From NCBI GenBank assembly GCA_019914995.1, contig CM034133.1, forward strand, positions 9,442,495 through 9,506,494: DNA of 64,000 bases, read 5' to 3'. The notes under the pieces were generated by a model. That model ran no database searches. It was given only the letters and a program-made list of their open reading frames with translations, and was not told the origin of the DNA. Below are positions 9,911-20,576 of the stretch, in pieces. This DNA is from Acanthochlamys bracteata (Eukaryota; Streptophyta; Magnoliopsida; Pandanales; Velloziaceae). Position 1 is the stretch's first letter; each line of letters begins with the position of its first letter. The translations under genes were made by a program, and so were the position numbers.

Positions 9911-10292
9911 TTGTGACGAATTTAGAATTCTTCTTAAAATCAATTGGCAATGAAAAGAGTGAGCTCAAATCTTTATGAATATCATCTTAGGACTATTGAT
10001 AAGCAATGTTGGACTAAATTTTTTCTTTAACACCGCCCTCTAACGGAGTATTTTTTTTATTTTTTATAAATTGAACTGATGCGGACTACGTGTCCTATAA
10101 TAAATTGAATGAAGCAGACGATCTACCCTAAAATAAAATGGGCTTTTTATTCTACAACCCGTTCTGATATCCTATGATGAACTTATGATTCTTTTCAAAA
10201 TTAATTGGTAATGAGAAAAGTGAGCCCAAATATTTATGAATATTATTTTAGAATTATTGATAAGCAATGTGGGATTAAACTTTTTCTTTAAC
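9911..10292. repeat. Pair of direct repeats (~122 bp each), TRIM or LTR remnant
   Basis: Copies at 9911-10032 and 10171-10292 share CAATTGG.AATGA, AGTGAGC.CAAAT, TTATGAATAT, ATTGATAAGCAATG and end TTTTTCTTTAACA. The roughly 138-base spacer is non-coding. A diverged piece of the same element seems to lie inside the pseudogene at 5510-5620. The arrangement suits a terminal-repeat retrotransposon in miniature or a collapsed LTR element. Confidence 0.45.
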
Positions 10293-11288
10293 ATTATTAA
10301 TAACAGACCACAAAAGACTCGTTAGGAAAAATATAACTTAGATCTTGAAAGGAGCAGTTCTTTGGAAAATACCTCGTACTTCTTCTTCCTTGTCCGTATA
10401 TATAAGCTTCCTACGGATTCGGACACTCCCCTACTAATTCGGACGAAGACCAACTTGGAGGCCCAACAACAACAATAAACTGTTATTTGCTGACAGTAAA
10501 GGAAAAGGTAAGGTCCATAAAACGTGTATGCATATCATCTGGATAGGAAGGCAAAATTTTTGAGAATTAGAAACTCGGAAGAAATGGTAATTGATATGCA
10601 AGAAGGCAGAGCTTTACTACTCAAAACATATTTATGATCGTGTCATGGAAGCGATAGCGTATTAACATAATCTTTGATGCACCCGTGACCAAGTTTTTAT
10701 AGGCATTTTCTTTTGCGTTGACGAGTGGTTGTCGATGCGTGTTAGAATGTTTTTTAATTCATACTGATATCGATTTGTCAGACCAATAGAATGTGCAATT
10801 TATTAGCAATTTCTGCTTGACTTTGTCTGAGCAACAACCCATAGAATGTCTGTCTGCACTGGAAGCATTCAATTCGGCGCCTGCCAAAGCACCCATCAAC
10901 TAACAATCATCACCAGAAAAATTTAAGTAACAAACACTCTTCAAACAACATAAGACATTCGAAACAAGAGAGACATCCAAATTAAGTTTTAAATTTCCTA
11001 TATGTTGTGTTGTTTCACTACGCAATTGTGATAGTTTTTTTTAAAAAATATTTATAAGATGAGTTTAAGTACAATCAAAAAGGTTAATAAAATATATACT
11101 TCTTTCAAGGCATTTGGAAAGCATTATGTACATATATTTGTAAGGTAAAAGAGATACTTTTTAGAATCTAAGATGTAAAGCGCAACTCATTTTCTCAATT
11201 TTATTATATATAAAGTTTTATGTTTTACTATTATAATCTTTTTAAACGTGAAATTATAAACTTCAAATCAAGAGGGAATGGTATGGAA
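10293..11288. other. Intergenic: repeat copies without a type B gene
   Basis: This stretch holds the upstream block copy at about 10575-10715 and the dispersed repeat at 10703-10970. No HMA exon was found. It may mark a vanished type B gene in a further copy of the unit. Confidence 0.45.
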
Positions 11289-12804
11289 CTACATGATGGC
11301 ACACCAATTAGGATCTTCATGGAAGGACACGATGCCTGTGTTCCCGAATTGGCATCTGCTGCATTCACAAACCGTAAACGCAAGTCTCTGTTCTTGGTCA
11401 TTGCCCAGGTGATCTTCGGGGTCTTGAACAATATGCTGCACTGGAACAGTCCCTTGTACTTGAAGAGCTTGTTGTGTTGAACCAAGTCCTTGAGAAGCAG
11501 CCCCCCACGTTGCAGAAGTATTCGCTTGTGCTGAAGCACCTCCCGACGTTGCAGAAGTATTCGCTTGTGCTGAAGCACCCACCGACGTTGAAGGAACATT
11601 CGCTTGTGCTGAAGCACCCACCGACGTTGCAGAAGTATTCGCTTGTGCTGAAGCACCCACCGACGTTGCAGAAGTATTCGCTTGTGCTGAAGCACCCACC
11701 GACGTTGAAGGAACATTCGCTTGTGCTGAAGCACCCACCGACGTTGCAGAAGTATTCGCTTGTGCTGAAGCACCCACCGACGTTGAAGGAACATTCGCTT
11801 GTGCTGAAGCACCCACCGACGTTGCAGAAGTATTCGCTTGTGCTGAAGCACCCACCGACGTTGAAGGAACATTCGCTTGTGTTGAAGCACTCAATTGCTC
11901 TTGAGAAGCATCCCCCGAAGTTGCAGAAGTATTCGCTTGTGCTGAAGCACCCACGGACGTTGAAGGAACATTCGCTTGTGTTGAAGCACCCACGGACGTT
12001 GAAGGAACATTCGCTTGTGTTGAAGCACCCACGGACGTTGAAGGAACATTCGCTTGTGTTGAAGCACCCACGGACGTTGAAGGAACATTCGCTTGTGTTG
12101 AAGCACCCACGGACGTTGAAGGAACATTCGCTTGTGTTGAAGCACCCACGGACATTGAAGGAACATTCGCTTGTGTTGAAGCACCCACGGACGTTGAAGG
12201 AACATTCGCTTGTGTTGAAGCACCCACGGACATTGAAGGAACATTCGCTTGTGTTGAAGCACCCACGGACGTTGAAGGAACATTCGCTTGTGTTGAACCA
12301 CTCGATTGCTCTTGAAAAGCACCCCCCGACGTTGCAGAAGTATTCGCTTGTTCTGGACCACTCGATTGCCCTTGAGAAGCAATCGCAGGCGTTCCAGAAG
12401 CAGTTGGCCGTTGCCGATCGTCATCTCCGACAAAGATGATTCTTGCCTCCTTACCTTTCTTACGTAGCTGTCTCTCAATAAGCACAGGATCCACATCCCC
12501 AATAACCGTCAGCGTGTTCCTATTTTCATCTGCATCCATCGAAGCAATCCCTACAAGTAACAAAAACACTTCAGCAAACGAACGCGGGCGTTTAGTAAAT
12601 TAAAAAGCAGACTACCGTCGAGTCTGGAGACTGCCTTCAGAACACTGCTCTTGCATTTGTCGCAAACAATGCTCACCTTCACAACAATCTTTTGTTGCTG
12701 TTGCAGTAACAAGCACAATCAATATACGATGCAGTAAAACAACGGAATACAAATTTTAAGAAGAGAAAACATGGCTGCGCCTAACTTGAGCTTACCCTTG
12801 CCAT
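11289..12804 (-). CDS. HIPP-like HMA protein with about twenty 13-residue repeats (type A')
   Basis: Exons are 12796-12804 (MAR), 12616-12697 and 11289-12550, giving 450 residues. The half-domain exon has QQKIVVKVSIVCDKC (CxxC intact), then MDADENRNTLTVIGDVD and RQLRKKGKEARIIF. From about residue 120 the linker is a tandem array of TQANVPSTSVGAS and AQANTSATSVGAS units, about twenty copies, interrupted once by SQEQLSAS. The C-terminal module (DPEDHLGNDQEQRL, then CECSRCQFGNTGIVSFHEDP) ends in CaaX box CAIM. Splice sites are AGG/GTAAGC, CAACAG/CAACAA, GACG/GTAGTC and TTGTAG/GGATTG. The 39-bp units keep every frame open, so overlapping long ORFs are artefacts. Unit number probably varies between individuals (inference). 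Confidence 0.82.
11500..12300. repeat. Coding minisatellite of 39-bp units
   Basis: Two unit types, differing mainly in GTTGCAGAAGTATTC versus GTTGAAGGAACATTC, alternate in the downstream half of the array (low coordinates). The other half is a nearly homogeneous run of the second type. The units encode the AQANTSATSVGAS and TQANVPSTSVGAS repeats of the HMA gene here. Confidence 0.92.
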
Positions 12805-13305
12805 GGTGTTGCAAGAAGCAACAGGGACTAACCGGTTCACTGCAGAAAACTAGAAGGCAGATAGATAAGATCAAAATTTTTTTATCAGATCGACATTGCA
12901 GAGAAATTCTAAAATAACGTCAATGATTTTGACGTAAATGAAAATTCCCAAACTAGAAATTTCTGAAAACGACTAATTTCTGTAGGACGGTGAGATGTGC
13001 CTTTACAATTGGCCTTAAAAGAATTGACTACGCATTAATTTGTTATTATAAGTAACCTTTACTATCCTTTTCAGCATTTTCTTTATACTTTTTGCAACCT
13101 ATTTATAATGTCAACGTTGCTTAAGTTCATCTGTCATAGGCAGTGAAAAAACTAATCAAAGCCTTTTCGGGTTTCTGTCAGTTCATCAAAACTGATGACT
13201 ACTTGAAAATAAACATTTGATGCTACAGATTTTCACACGTTGTTTCCGCAAATTCAACAATACAACGTTACTGTGAAAATCTTCCGCTTGTTGTTCTGTT
13301 TAGGA

Positions 13306-13615
13306 TCATCGTCGAACCGTTTGTGCATCTTCAACGACGGACAGAAGCATAGCACCCTTTCCTGCCTTGCGCAACTTTTCTACTACGCGTGAAGCATCAA
13401 TATCATTCCCTTCTACTGTCAGTAGCCCGGAGTCTACATCCAACCATATCAGATTGATCCCTGGGAACAACATACATATCTATGTAAGATCTCAAACGAT
13501 TCATTCTATCTGGTAAACATGGAGAAGACTTGCCTTCAACTTTTGCGACTGTACTCATGATGGTTGTCGAACATTTCGTACTGATGACTGAAACCTTGAG
13601 CACAATCTTCTGCAT
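13306..13615 (-). CDS. Short two-exon HMA-like protein (type B)
   Basis: Exons are 13534-13615 and 13306-13460, giving 78 residues starting MQKIVLKVSVISTKC. The first CxxC cysteine is Ser; only the second is kept. The second exon reads INLIWLDVDSGLLTVEGND, then VVEKLRKAGKGAML, and the protein ends AQTVRR. No linker or CaaX box. The donor is GAAG/GCAAGT (GC-AG intron), in the same phase as the canonical GT intron of type A genes, which supports the boundary. A TATAAATA box lies about 85 bases upstream. It pairs with the type A' gene at 11289-12804 immediately downstream, as the other type B genes do. Confidence 0.75.
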
Positions 13616-13698
13616 CTTCGCTGTGCTTCATCAACACAAGGCAGCAATAAACTGTTATTGCTGACAGTAACAGAAAAGCTTGAATGTGTAGGAACATG

Positions 13699-13706
13699 TA
13701 TTTATA
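13699..13706 (-). promoter_or_regulatory. TATA box of the type B gene at 13306-13615
   Basis: TATAAATA on the minus strand about 85 bases before the ATG, in a block conserved with the promoter at 8498-8505. Confidence 0.6.
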
Positions 13707-13744
13707 CCTCGATACTTGGTCGAAAACTTTGAGAGTCAGAAACT

Positions 13745-14766
13745 CAGGAAGAAATGGTAATTGATATACAAGAGGGCCTAGCTTTATTTGAGCATATTTA
13801 TGATCATGCCATGAAAGCGAAAGCGAAATCATATAACATATCCTTCCGACGCATCCGTGAACAAGTTTCTATAGGCATTTCTTTTGCGGTGATGAGTAGT
13901 TCAATTTCTTGTAGTGTAAGAAGAAAAGGAAATCAAAAGCGACTGAGAAGGATTTAAGAGTATTCTACAAACGCATCGATGCGCCTTAGAATGTTTAATC
14001 ATTTCATACTGATATTGATTTGTCAGACCAATTGAAAGAGCAATATACTAGCAATTTCTGCTTGAATTTGACCGAGTAACGAGCCAAACAATGTCTATCC
14101 GCAACTGGAAGCATTCGATTCGAGAACGAGCTCCTAATTTCTCCAGCTTAACATTATTCCTTGCGTGGAGGAGAACAGGCAAGAAGACTTTGTTGATGAT
14201 GGTGATGAAGTATTTTTGGCATAAAATCTTCAGTATGTGGTGTGCATGGCGCAGAGAACTCTCGACAATCTCCACAACGACATTACCAATCTCGTCAAGA
14301 GCAGTAGGCAATGCAACTATTGGCGAGAGCAGGAAGTTAGCCTCAAGTGGCAAGTCCGGATTGTCAACAAAATGCAGAATCCAATCATTACCAATTCAAG
14401 GTCCTTTCAACGAACAAGACACCACGGATCATCTGCTGTAAGAGATGGTGTTCGGAAAACCTCCTTAATTCAGGTTTGCACCTAAGATTTCCAGGGATGA
14501 TCTTAGGCGCAACGCATACTGCATATGGTAACGATCGACTACATTACCATCAAAGGTTATAATTACTTCAAATGCGTGTTTAACAAGATCTAAATTGGTG
14601 CTTATGAAGTGGCCATGGCTTGGAGCTAGCTATTCATGTACTTCTGAACAATATATACGGTACTGATATACACCATCAAATAACTGTTGCTATAAGTATG
14701 AACATGTCTTTCAAATTCCGCGGTACATAGTAGTTACTGATGACGACTGCAGCATCCCATGAAATA
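13745..14766. other. End of the HMA cluster: repeat copies, then unassigned DNA
   Basis: About 13745-14115 holds the last copies of the two upstream repeats. Between about 14120 and 14560 the DNA is less AT-rich and has overlapping short ORFs on both strands (for example 14048-14353 minus, beginning MPLEANFLLSPIVALPTALD). None matches a family I know or shows a convincing exon structure. It may be a decayed gene. Confidence 0.35.
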
Positions 14767-17246
14767 CTATTCCTCTATAGAGATATATGTTGTGAGACCA
14801 TCAACTCCCCTAGGTAAGCTTTTCGAATCCTGCCATTCCAAGGGCAATTTTCTGGTGTCACAGAACAGTACTGAATTTACTGGTTCAATGCTGAAAGCCT
14901 GATTGCTAGTGTTGTACTTGAGAACCTTCCCTCCAATAACATATAGATGATGATGAATCCCAACCAAGCCATATGAAAATCGCCGTAGAGGCCTACTGTG
15001 ATCCGGAAGAATAACGGGAGGAAGATTGCAAAACAATTTCAACTCATTTTGTTGCTTGTCTAGAACTTGAATGGCGACTTCATCTTGGGCAGTGAAAATC
15101 TGATCATCTACTACGGTGGTATTATGATGTGTCACGTTAGCATATAATGACAAAACTTCAGCAAGACGCCACTTCTTCTCCACGGGATTGAAAGTGAGGT
15201 AAGTATCACGGGTGAAGGAACCTTTTCCACCAACAACATGAAATTCGCCTCCAATGGACATCCCAAAGCAATTCACAATTGAGCAGGGCATTGGTGGTAA
15301 CTCCTCCCACCTGTGATTCCAGAGTTCATCAAGACATTCGTAAAAGACCAGATAAACAACTTATAGATTGAACCAAACAAGCTGAAGAAGCTCTAATCCA
15401 GAAGAAGTATATCTCCTTACCTATCCAAAACTGGATCATAAACTTCAGCATTTGAAAGTTCCCTGGCATCACTAAACCCACCAGCAACATAGATCTTTCC
15501 ACAGACATAGGCGCATGCAAAATCGGTTCGACCTATTAGCATGCTAGCTGCTCGTTTCCATTCCTTCTTGAAAGGGTCAAAGCGCATCACCTCATTTGTG
15601 ATAGTTCTACTTCCATCAGAAAACTTAATCTTCTGCCCCCCCATAGCTAGAAAACCTTTAGAGAAGCTAACACATGAATAACACCAATGGCGTTCCACGG
15701 CATTATTCCATGGCATCCTAGGAACTGGGTGCCACCTTTCAGCATTTGGATCATATGCACCCCATTCATAGGTTCCATCAGTAGGGCCCAAAACAAGCAA
15801 CCAGTCCCCGCACCATCCTTCAATAGCTTTTAAACGTGAATAATCTGGACTTCTTACTATATCTCTCCATTTCTTAGAAACACATTCCAGAATTCCATGA
15901 TATCCATGAGAGAGCATAGCCAAGCACCTTAAGGCCAAGTCATCGGGCAATCCAGGGATAACAGATTTGGCGTGCCTGCACACATAACAGTTCTATGATT
16001 ACTATGTTGATAACGTACCACATAGAACAACAACCTACAGAACCTCCAATGCTGGTTCCAAAACAAGCTAGCTTACATAATATGTATAGGTTGATTGACT
16101 ACTGAAGTATAATTTAAAGATGAAACAATAAGCAATGGACAAAGTAGTTAACCAATAGGGAATTCTGGGCTGACCGAAGGCCAATTCACGAAACAAAAAC
16201 AAAGCACATCAGGAACAACCAATCCTACTACACCAATATTTAAACAGATTAATAGAACCCTTTGTTCTTATTCCCAAATAAGCTATCTTTCTAACAGATG
16301 TTAGCGCAACATCTATAACTGTTGTCTATCTATGACGAAGTGAAAACATAGTTAATAGCTAGGGAGTTCTACCTAACCGAAGCCATTTAATGAAACCCAA
16401 TACACAAAGCATATCACTATCGACAAACACTACCAGGGAAGAGCTACATTCAATAGAGAGGGGTTTTCTAGATTACTGGATACTTCAATTCCTGACTTGG
16501 TATAATTTTCAAATCTAGGATATCTTTTAAGTTCTGTTGATAAAATATATGGTTTATAAGAGAGTAAATTTCTTGCTCTCTAGAACAGATGTCTTGCTTA
16601 GGAAATTGGTTCTTTTTTTTGAACTTTTTATTTCTTTAATTAGTAGATTATGATTTTGAGTGTCAAATATTTTGTGTTCTTTTTTGGAGTAACAATTATT
16701 TGAGCTATTTTCGTTTGACTTTCTCTAATAAGCTATGAATAGATTTTCTAAAAATCAATGTCACATGAAGGCAGTATATATAAAATTAGCAAGATCTTGT
16801 TACATACAACTCTACGCACTTTCTAGCAGATTCCTGCCTACACAAGGAGACTGAGAAATTTTTGTGAATCGGAATGATTTAGGTAAGGCATACACTGTGC
16901 TTCTTTCTTGAAAATCAATAGCAGAACTAAACCTAATATTCTCCACTTCTCCTACCTATACTCAAGCTATCCAAACAAAACCACAACCAACTTCATATTT
17001 AATATTACATCACAAAGATAGTTTTTTGGAACAAGAATCATATTTTCTCTTTCATACTACCACATCTAACACAAATTCAGATACAAAAACTTTCAAGTAA
17101 AGAAAAAAATCTAAATCTTCAACATTTCATCGTAGCAACTCTTGATCTAAAGGGGATTACAATTCAACAACAAATCAATCGAGTGAACTAAACGATAGAG
17201 AAGAGCAACTGAAATCTTACGAATCAGCTCCTTCAATTTCTTCCAT
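14767..17246 (-). CDS. F-box/kelch-repeat protein
   Basis: Exons are 17221-17246, 15421-15975 and 14767-15310, giving 374 residues. The 26-base first exon encodes MEEIEGAD and is separated by a 1.2-kb intron. The F-box is at about residues 13-55 (IPGLPDDLALRCLAMLSHGY, then CVSKKWRDIVRSPDYS). Kelch blades follow: YDPNAERWHPVP, CVSFSKGFLAMGG, MRFDPFKKEWKRAASM, VCGKIYVAGGFSD, AEVYDPVLDRWEELPPMP, and a final HHLYVIGGKVLKY. Such proteins are substrate receptors of SCF ubiquitin ligases; the target is unknown. Junction codons TC/G and AG/G keep the frame, and AGG/GTAAGG and TCACAG/GTGG are normal splice sites. The tiny first exon is inferred from the frame and a fitting donor (GATTC/GTAAGA). Confidence 0.85.
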
Positions 17247-18269
17247 CAATCGATCAAATGAAGGATTGAGATCGGAAACTTCTTCTCAACACATAAGAGA
17301 ATCTAAAATGCTGTGTGTTGCTCTTCAATGAACAGAATTAAGGAAACTAACTATTTGCAATAGGAGCACCCTAAATCGCACTTTCGTGCGATTTCAGACA
17401 CATAAAATTTTTATTTTCAAAACTAGGCAAAGTATTATAATTATGGCAACAACTCTGTCCTTACAAACTGACATATATCCTATATACAATCTACAAACAC
17501 AAACAACAACATAGCTTGTATGAAAAATTAAAATAAAAAACATTTTACTTGTACATGATTAATCGTTCATACAGTAATCTCTAATAGCATAAAAAATTAT
17601 TTCTGTAAAGTTGTTTCTGGACAAATGCGTGTACGTTGTAGAATGAAAATTCAAGAGTTGATGAATGTATATATATGAAGCACAAGTAAAATGGTGTTCT
17701 TGCAATGTAAACTACATATATCCTGGATTTTACTACATGTAATTGGTGCAAATATTTTGTCAGATCAGGTCTAAAACATTTCATGACAAACCTGTACGTT
17801 TATTTATTTATTTATTTCTTTGGTGAACAAGGGTAAAAAATTCTCAAAAATGTAGTTGAATGCTTATTTTTTGGGTTTATTTAGTGTATGGTGAATGAAA
17901 TTGCAGGACTTTTTGGGATGGTTTGATTAAGTGCTTTATACGTATTAATTAAATTATATCAAGTCTTCTCGTTTCATGTGCAGCTACCACCTTCCGATTA
18001 TTTCATTCATTTTTTTGATCACACATTTCTTTGAGGTAGTTTGTATAATCAAGCAAACATTCCATATCATTGATGTTCGTTGCAAACGATTGAATTGAAA
18101 ACAAGTTGCTGATCATGTTCTTCCTCCAACTGCCACATGATTTGAAACAGTTATGCAAATTCTTACAATATTTCTCAACAAACTACAATTTCGTTGACTT
18201 CATAAACGCTATAAATATCAGAATGCAGTGCAGAGTTTGTCATCGAGAAATCAATCAAACTAAGAGAGA
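17247..18269. other. Intergenic: divergent promoters of the kelch and expansin genes
   Basis: AT-rich, no ORF with coding character. It contains a TTTA run near 17802-17818 and, at the right end, the expansin TATA box. Confidence 0.4.
18210..18217 (+). promoter_or_regulatory. TATA box of the expansin gene
   Basis: TATAAATA, 53 bases upstream of the ATG at 18270, implying a short 5' leader. Confidence 0.6.
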
Positions 18270-19245
18270 ATGGCTGCAAAATTCTTCCAAGCTTCATGGT
18301 TGATTCTCTCAGCATTGCTCAGCTTTGAGTTCTACATCGCCGTTGCGGCGACTACTACAACTTCTTGGACTAAAGCTTCTGCAACTTTTTATGGAGGCAG
18401 TGATGCCTCCGGCACTATGGGTACGTCTTTCAAATTCTCAACTTAAATGCACCCGTTAAGTATTCAGCGTGACTTATAACAACCATATATGTTAACACCT
18501 TAAATGCACGCATGCAGGTGGAGCTTGCGGTTACGGTAACTTGTACAAGGACGGTTACGGTACCAACAACGCCGCACTGAGCACCGCGTTGTTCAACGAC
18601 GGCGCAATGTGTGGAGCTTGTTACCAGATTGTATGCGACACCACAAGCAGTTCAAAGCAGTGGTGCAAGAGTGGCACCTCAATTACTATCACGGCTACCA
18701 ACTACTGCCCCCCGAACAATGACCTTCCTAGCGACAACGGTGGGTGGTGTAATCCTCCGCGCCGACATTTCGACATGGCGCAACCTGCGTGGGAGACCAT
18801 TGCAATCTACAGAGCCGGAATAGTGTCCGTCCTTTACAGAAGGTACTAATAACCAAGTATTTGCTATAGCTCCTGCCATCAGGCATGACTTATAAGATAG
18901 GAAAACTGACAGTTTTTGTAATGGAATAAACCTTGTAGGGTTTCGTGCCGTAGAACAGGAGGCATTCGGTTCACAATCAACGGGAAAAACTATTTCGAGC
19001 TGGTGCTGGTGACAAACGTTGGCGGGAGTGGCGTAGTGACTGGAATGTGGATCAAAGGGACCAAAACCAACTGGATGGTGATGAGTAGAAACTGGGGAAT
19101 GAACTGGCAGAGCAACGCCTACCTCAACGGACAGAGCCTCTCCTTCAGAGTACAAACTGACGATGGAAAATTCCGAACGGCAAATAATGTCGCTCCGGAG
19201 ACATGGAAGTTCGGCGATACATATGCTACCTCTATCCAGTTCTAA
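18270..19245 (+). CDS. EXPA: Alpha-expansin
   Basis: Exons are 18270-18420, 18518-18842 and 18939-19245, giving 260 residues, the usual alpha-expansin size. A signal peptide (about residues 1-26, [17 protein letters not shown]) directs secretion. The GH45-like domain has [20 protein letters not shown], the cysteine series [10 protein letters not shown] and TNYCPPNN, and the HFD signature ([11 protein letters not shown], about 134-136). The C-terminal CBM63-like domain has [34 protein letters not shown] and ends ATSIQF. Expansins loosen cellulose-xyloglucan contacts at acid pH without hydrolysis during wall growth. Introns sit at conserved expansin positions (ATGG/GTACGT and AGAAG/GTACTA donors). 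The asparagine-rich insert before HFD ([12 protein letters not shown]) is typical of the alpha group. Confidence 0.95.
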
Positions 19246-19506
19246 TAACTTTATGAAGATTTTTATATATTTAGGAATATAATAAATAAAGAGTTCATAG
19301 AGAGTGAAACAACTGCTAAGAACTTTAGTAAAGTGGAATATTGGACATACGCAAAGATGAACTTTCCATCAGACACAAGATGCCCAAAATCAAAGCATAC
19401 AGCATTCCATCAAACACTTTCAAAAGTAGATTTCTAAGAACCAAAATTCGTACATTTCACACGATCTGCGAACTGTAATGAGTAAGTATAAGATGTTTCA
19501 CAAGGT

Positions 19507-20022
19507 TCAGTACCATCTTGAGTATTTACCAAAGTAGCAATTCCAAACTACCTCGGCCATGCAATCTACCTCGAAAGATGCAATGTCCTCAGAGAGATGA
19601 CTGTTACAGTTCCCCACCTCTATCTTCCCTACTAAGACTGTATCCTCTACATCAGCTACCACTTCCTTGATTTCTTCAGCTTCCTTGATTGATGTCAGCA
19701 AGAAGCATCCAACTTCAGCATGTTCATTGTAGATGCTACAGTTTGCTTCATCGCATACTTGAACTAAAGCATGTTCAGCTTCTTCGCCTTTGATGAGTAA
19801 TACTTCCCTTTTTCCTTGCTTTTCTGAACAAACAAACAGATAAACTATCATCGCGCATATTGCAGTTGAAGATAGTAGAGGTAAGAAGTAGAAAGTAGCT
19901 TTCAAGATTACAGGGCAAAGCCAGATTAGTAGACAAGAGCACAAGATGAAAGCAAGAAATGAACATCGGGTTTTCAACTTTGTATGCAGAGTTCCCATCG
20001 GTGCTACTAGAATGCCACTCAT
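19507..20022 (-). CDS. Unknown small membrane protein, two hydrophobic segments and acidic tail
   Basis: A single 171-residue open frame starts at the ATG at 20020-20022. Residues about 20-67 contain two hydrophobic stretches (FLAFILCSCLLIWLCPVILK and FYFLPLLSSTAICAMIVYLF), a likely hairpin. A Glu-rich soluble tail follows (EEAEHALVQVCDEANC, EAEEIKEVVADVEDTVLV), ending GKYSRWY. I do not recognise the family. It sits tail-to-tail with the expansin gene 260 bases away. Support comes from the membrane-protein composition and the absence of a better frame, so it is a moderate call. Confidence 0.5.
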   Translation of the reverse strand: MSGILVAPMGTLHTKLKTRCSFLAFILCSCLLIWLCPVILKATFYFLPLLSSTAICAMIVYLFVCSEKQGKREVLLIKGEEAEHALVQVCDEANCSIYNEHAEVGCFLLTSIKEAEEIKEVVADVEDTVLVGKIEVGNCNSHLSEDIASFEVDCMAEVVWNCYFGKYSRWY

Positions 20023-20576
20023 GGCTTAGGTTTAGAAGTTAGAGAAAACAGCCTCTAACAATGGCACTTATAGTAGAGAATTTATTCTCCATACTTTAAG
20101 GTGGGCCAGTTTAATTAAAGATTATATTCTTCGATAATGGGGTTTAGAGAACAAAGCATTGCTGGAATATGTATAGAATAAAATACAAGAACTCAGCTTC
20201 TTACATGTCTAACCTGGAACAAATACCAGAAATTACCTACATGATAATGCACACTGTGACAGGAATTAATCGTTACATAGGCTTAAAAAGTTAGAATTTG
20301 ACAAACTATCTAATGACAGTGATTCTATTTATAATAGTACTTAGAATCTAGGCCCTAAATCCAACCACTATTTTTTGGAATGCTAATTTCCTTCTAGAGG
20401 AAGCAATAGATGGCATAAAATTTTAAGTTTATCATAACAAAAGAATCTGATGCTCCATTAAAAAATCCAAAACAGGAACTCCTTTTACCCCAAGGTAGAT
20501 TTTAAACCTAACAAGATGACCAAAGTCATCAAATTCACCTTACAATGGTTAGAATATTGCTTTCTAACATCCACAA

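Noticed and set aside
11474..12439. Long plus-strand ORF of about 321 codons, and two long minus-strand ORFs in other frames, across the 39-bp repeats
   Set aside because: Repeat units are a multiple of three and free of stops, so several frames stay open. Only one minus frame joins the HMA exons and the CaaX module.
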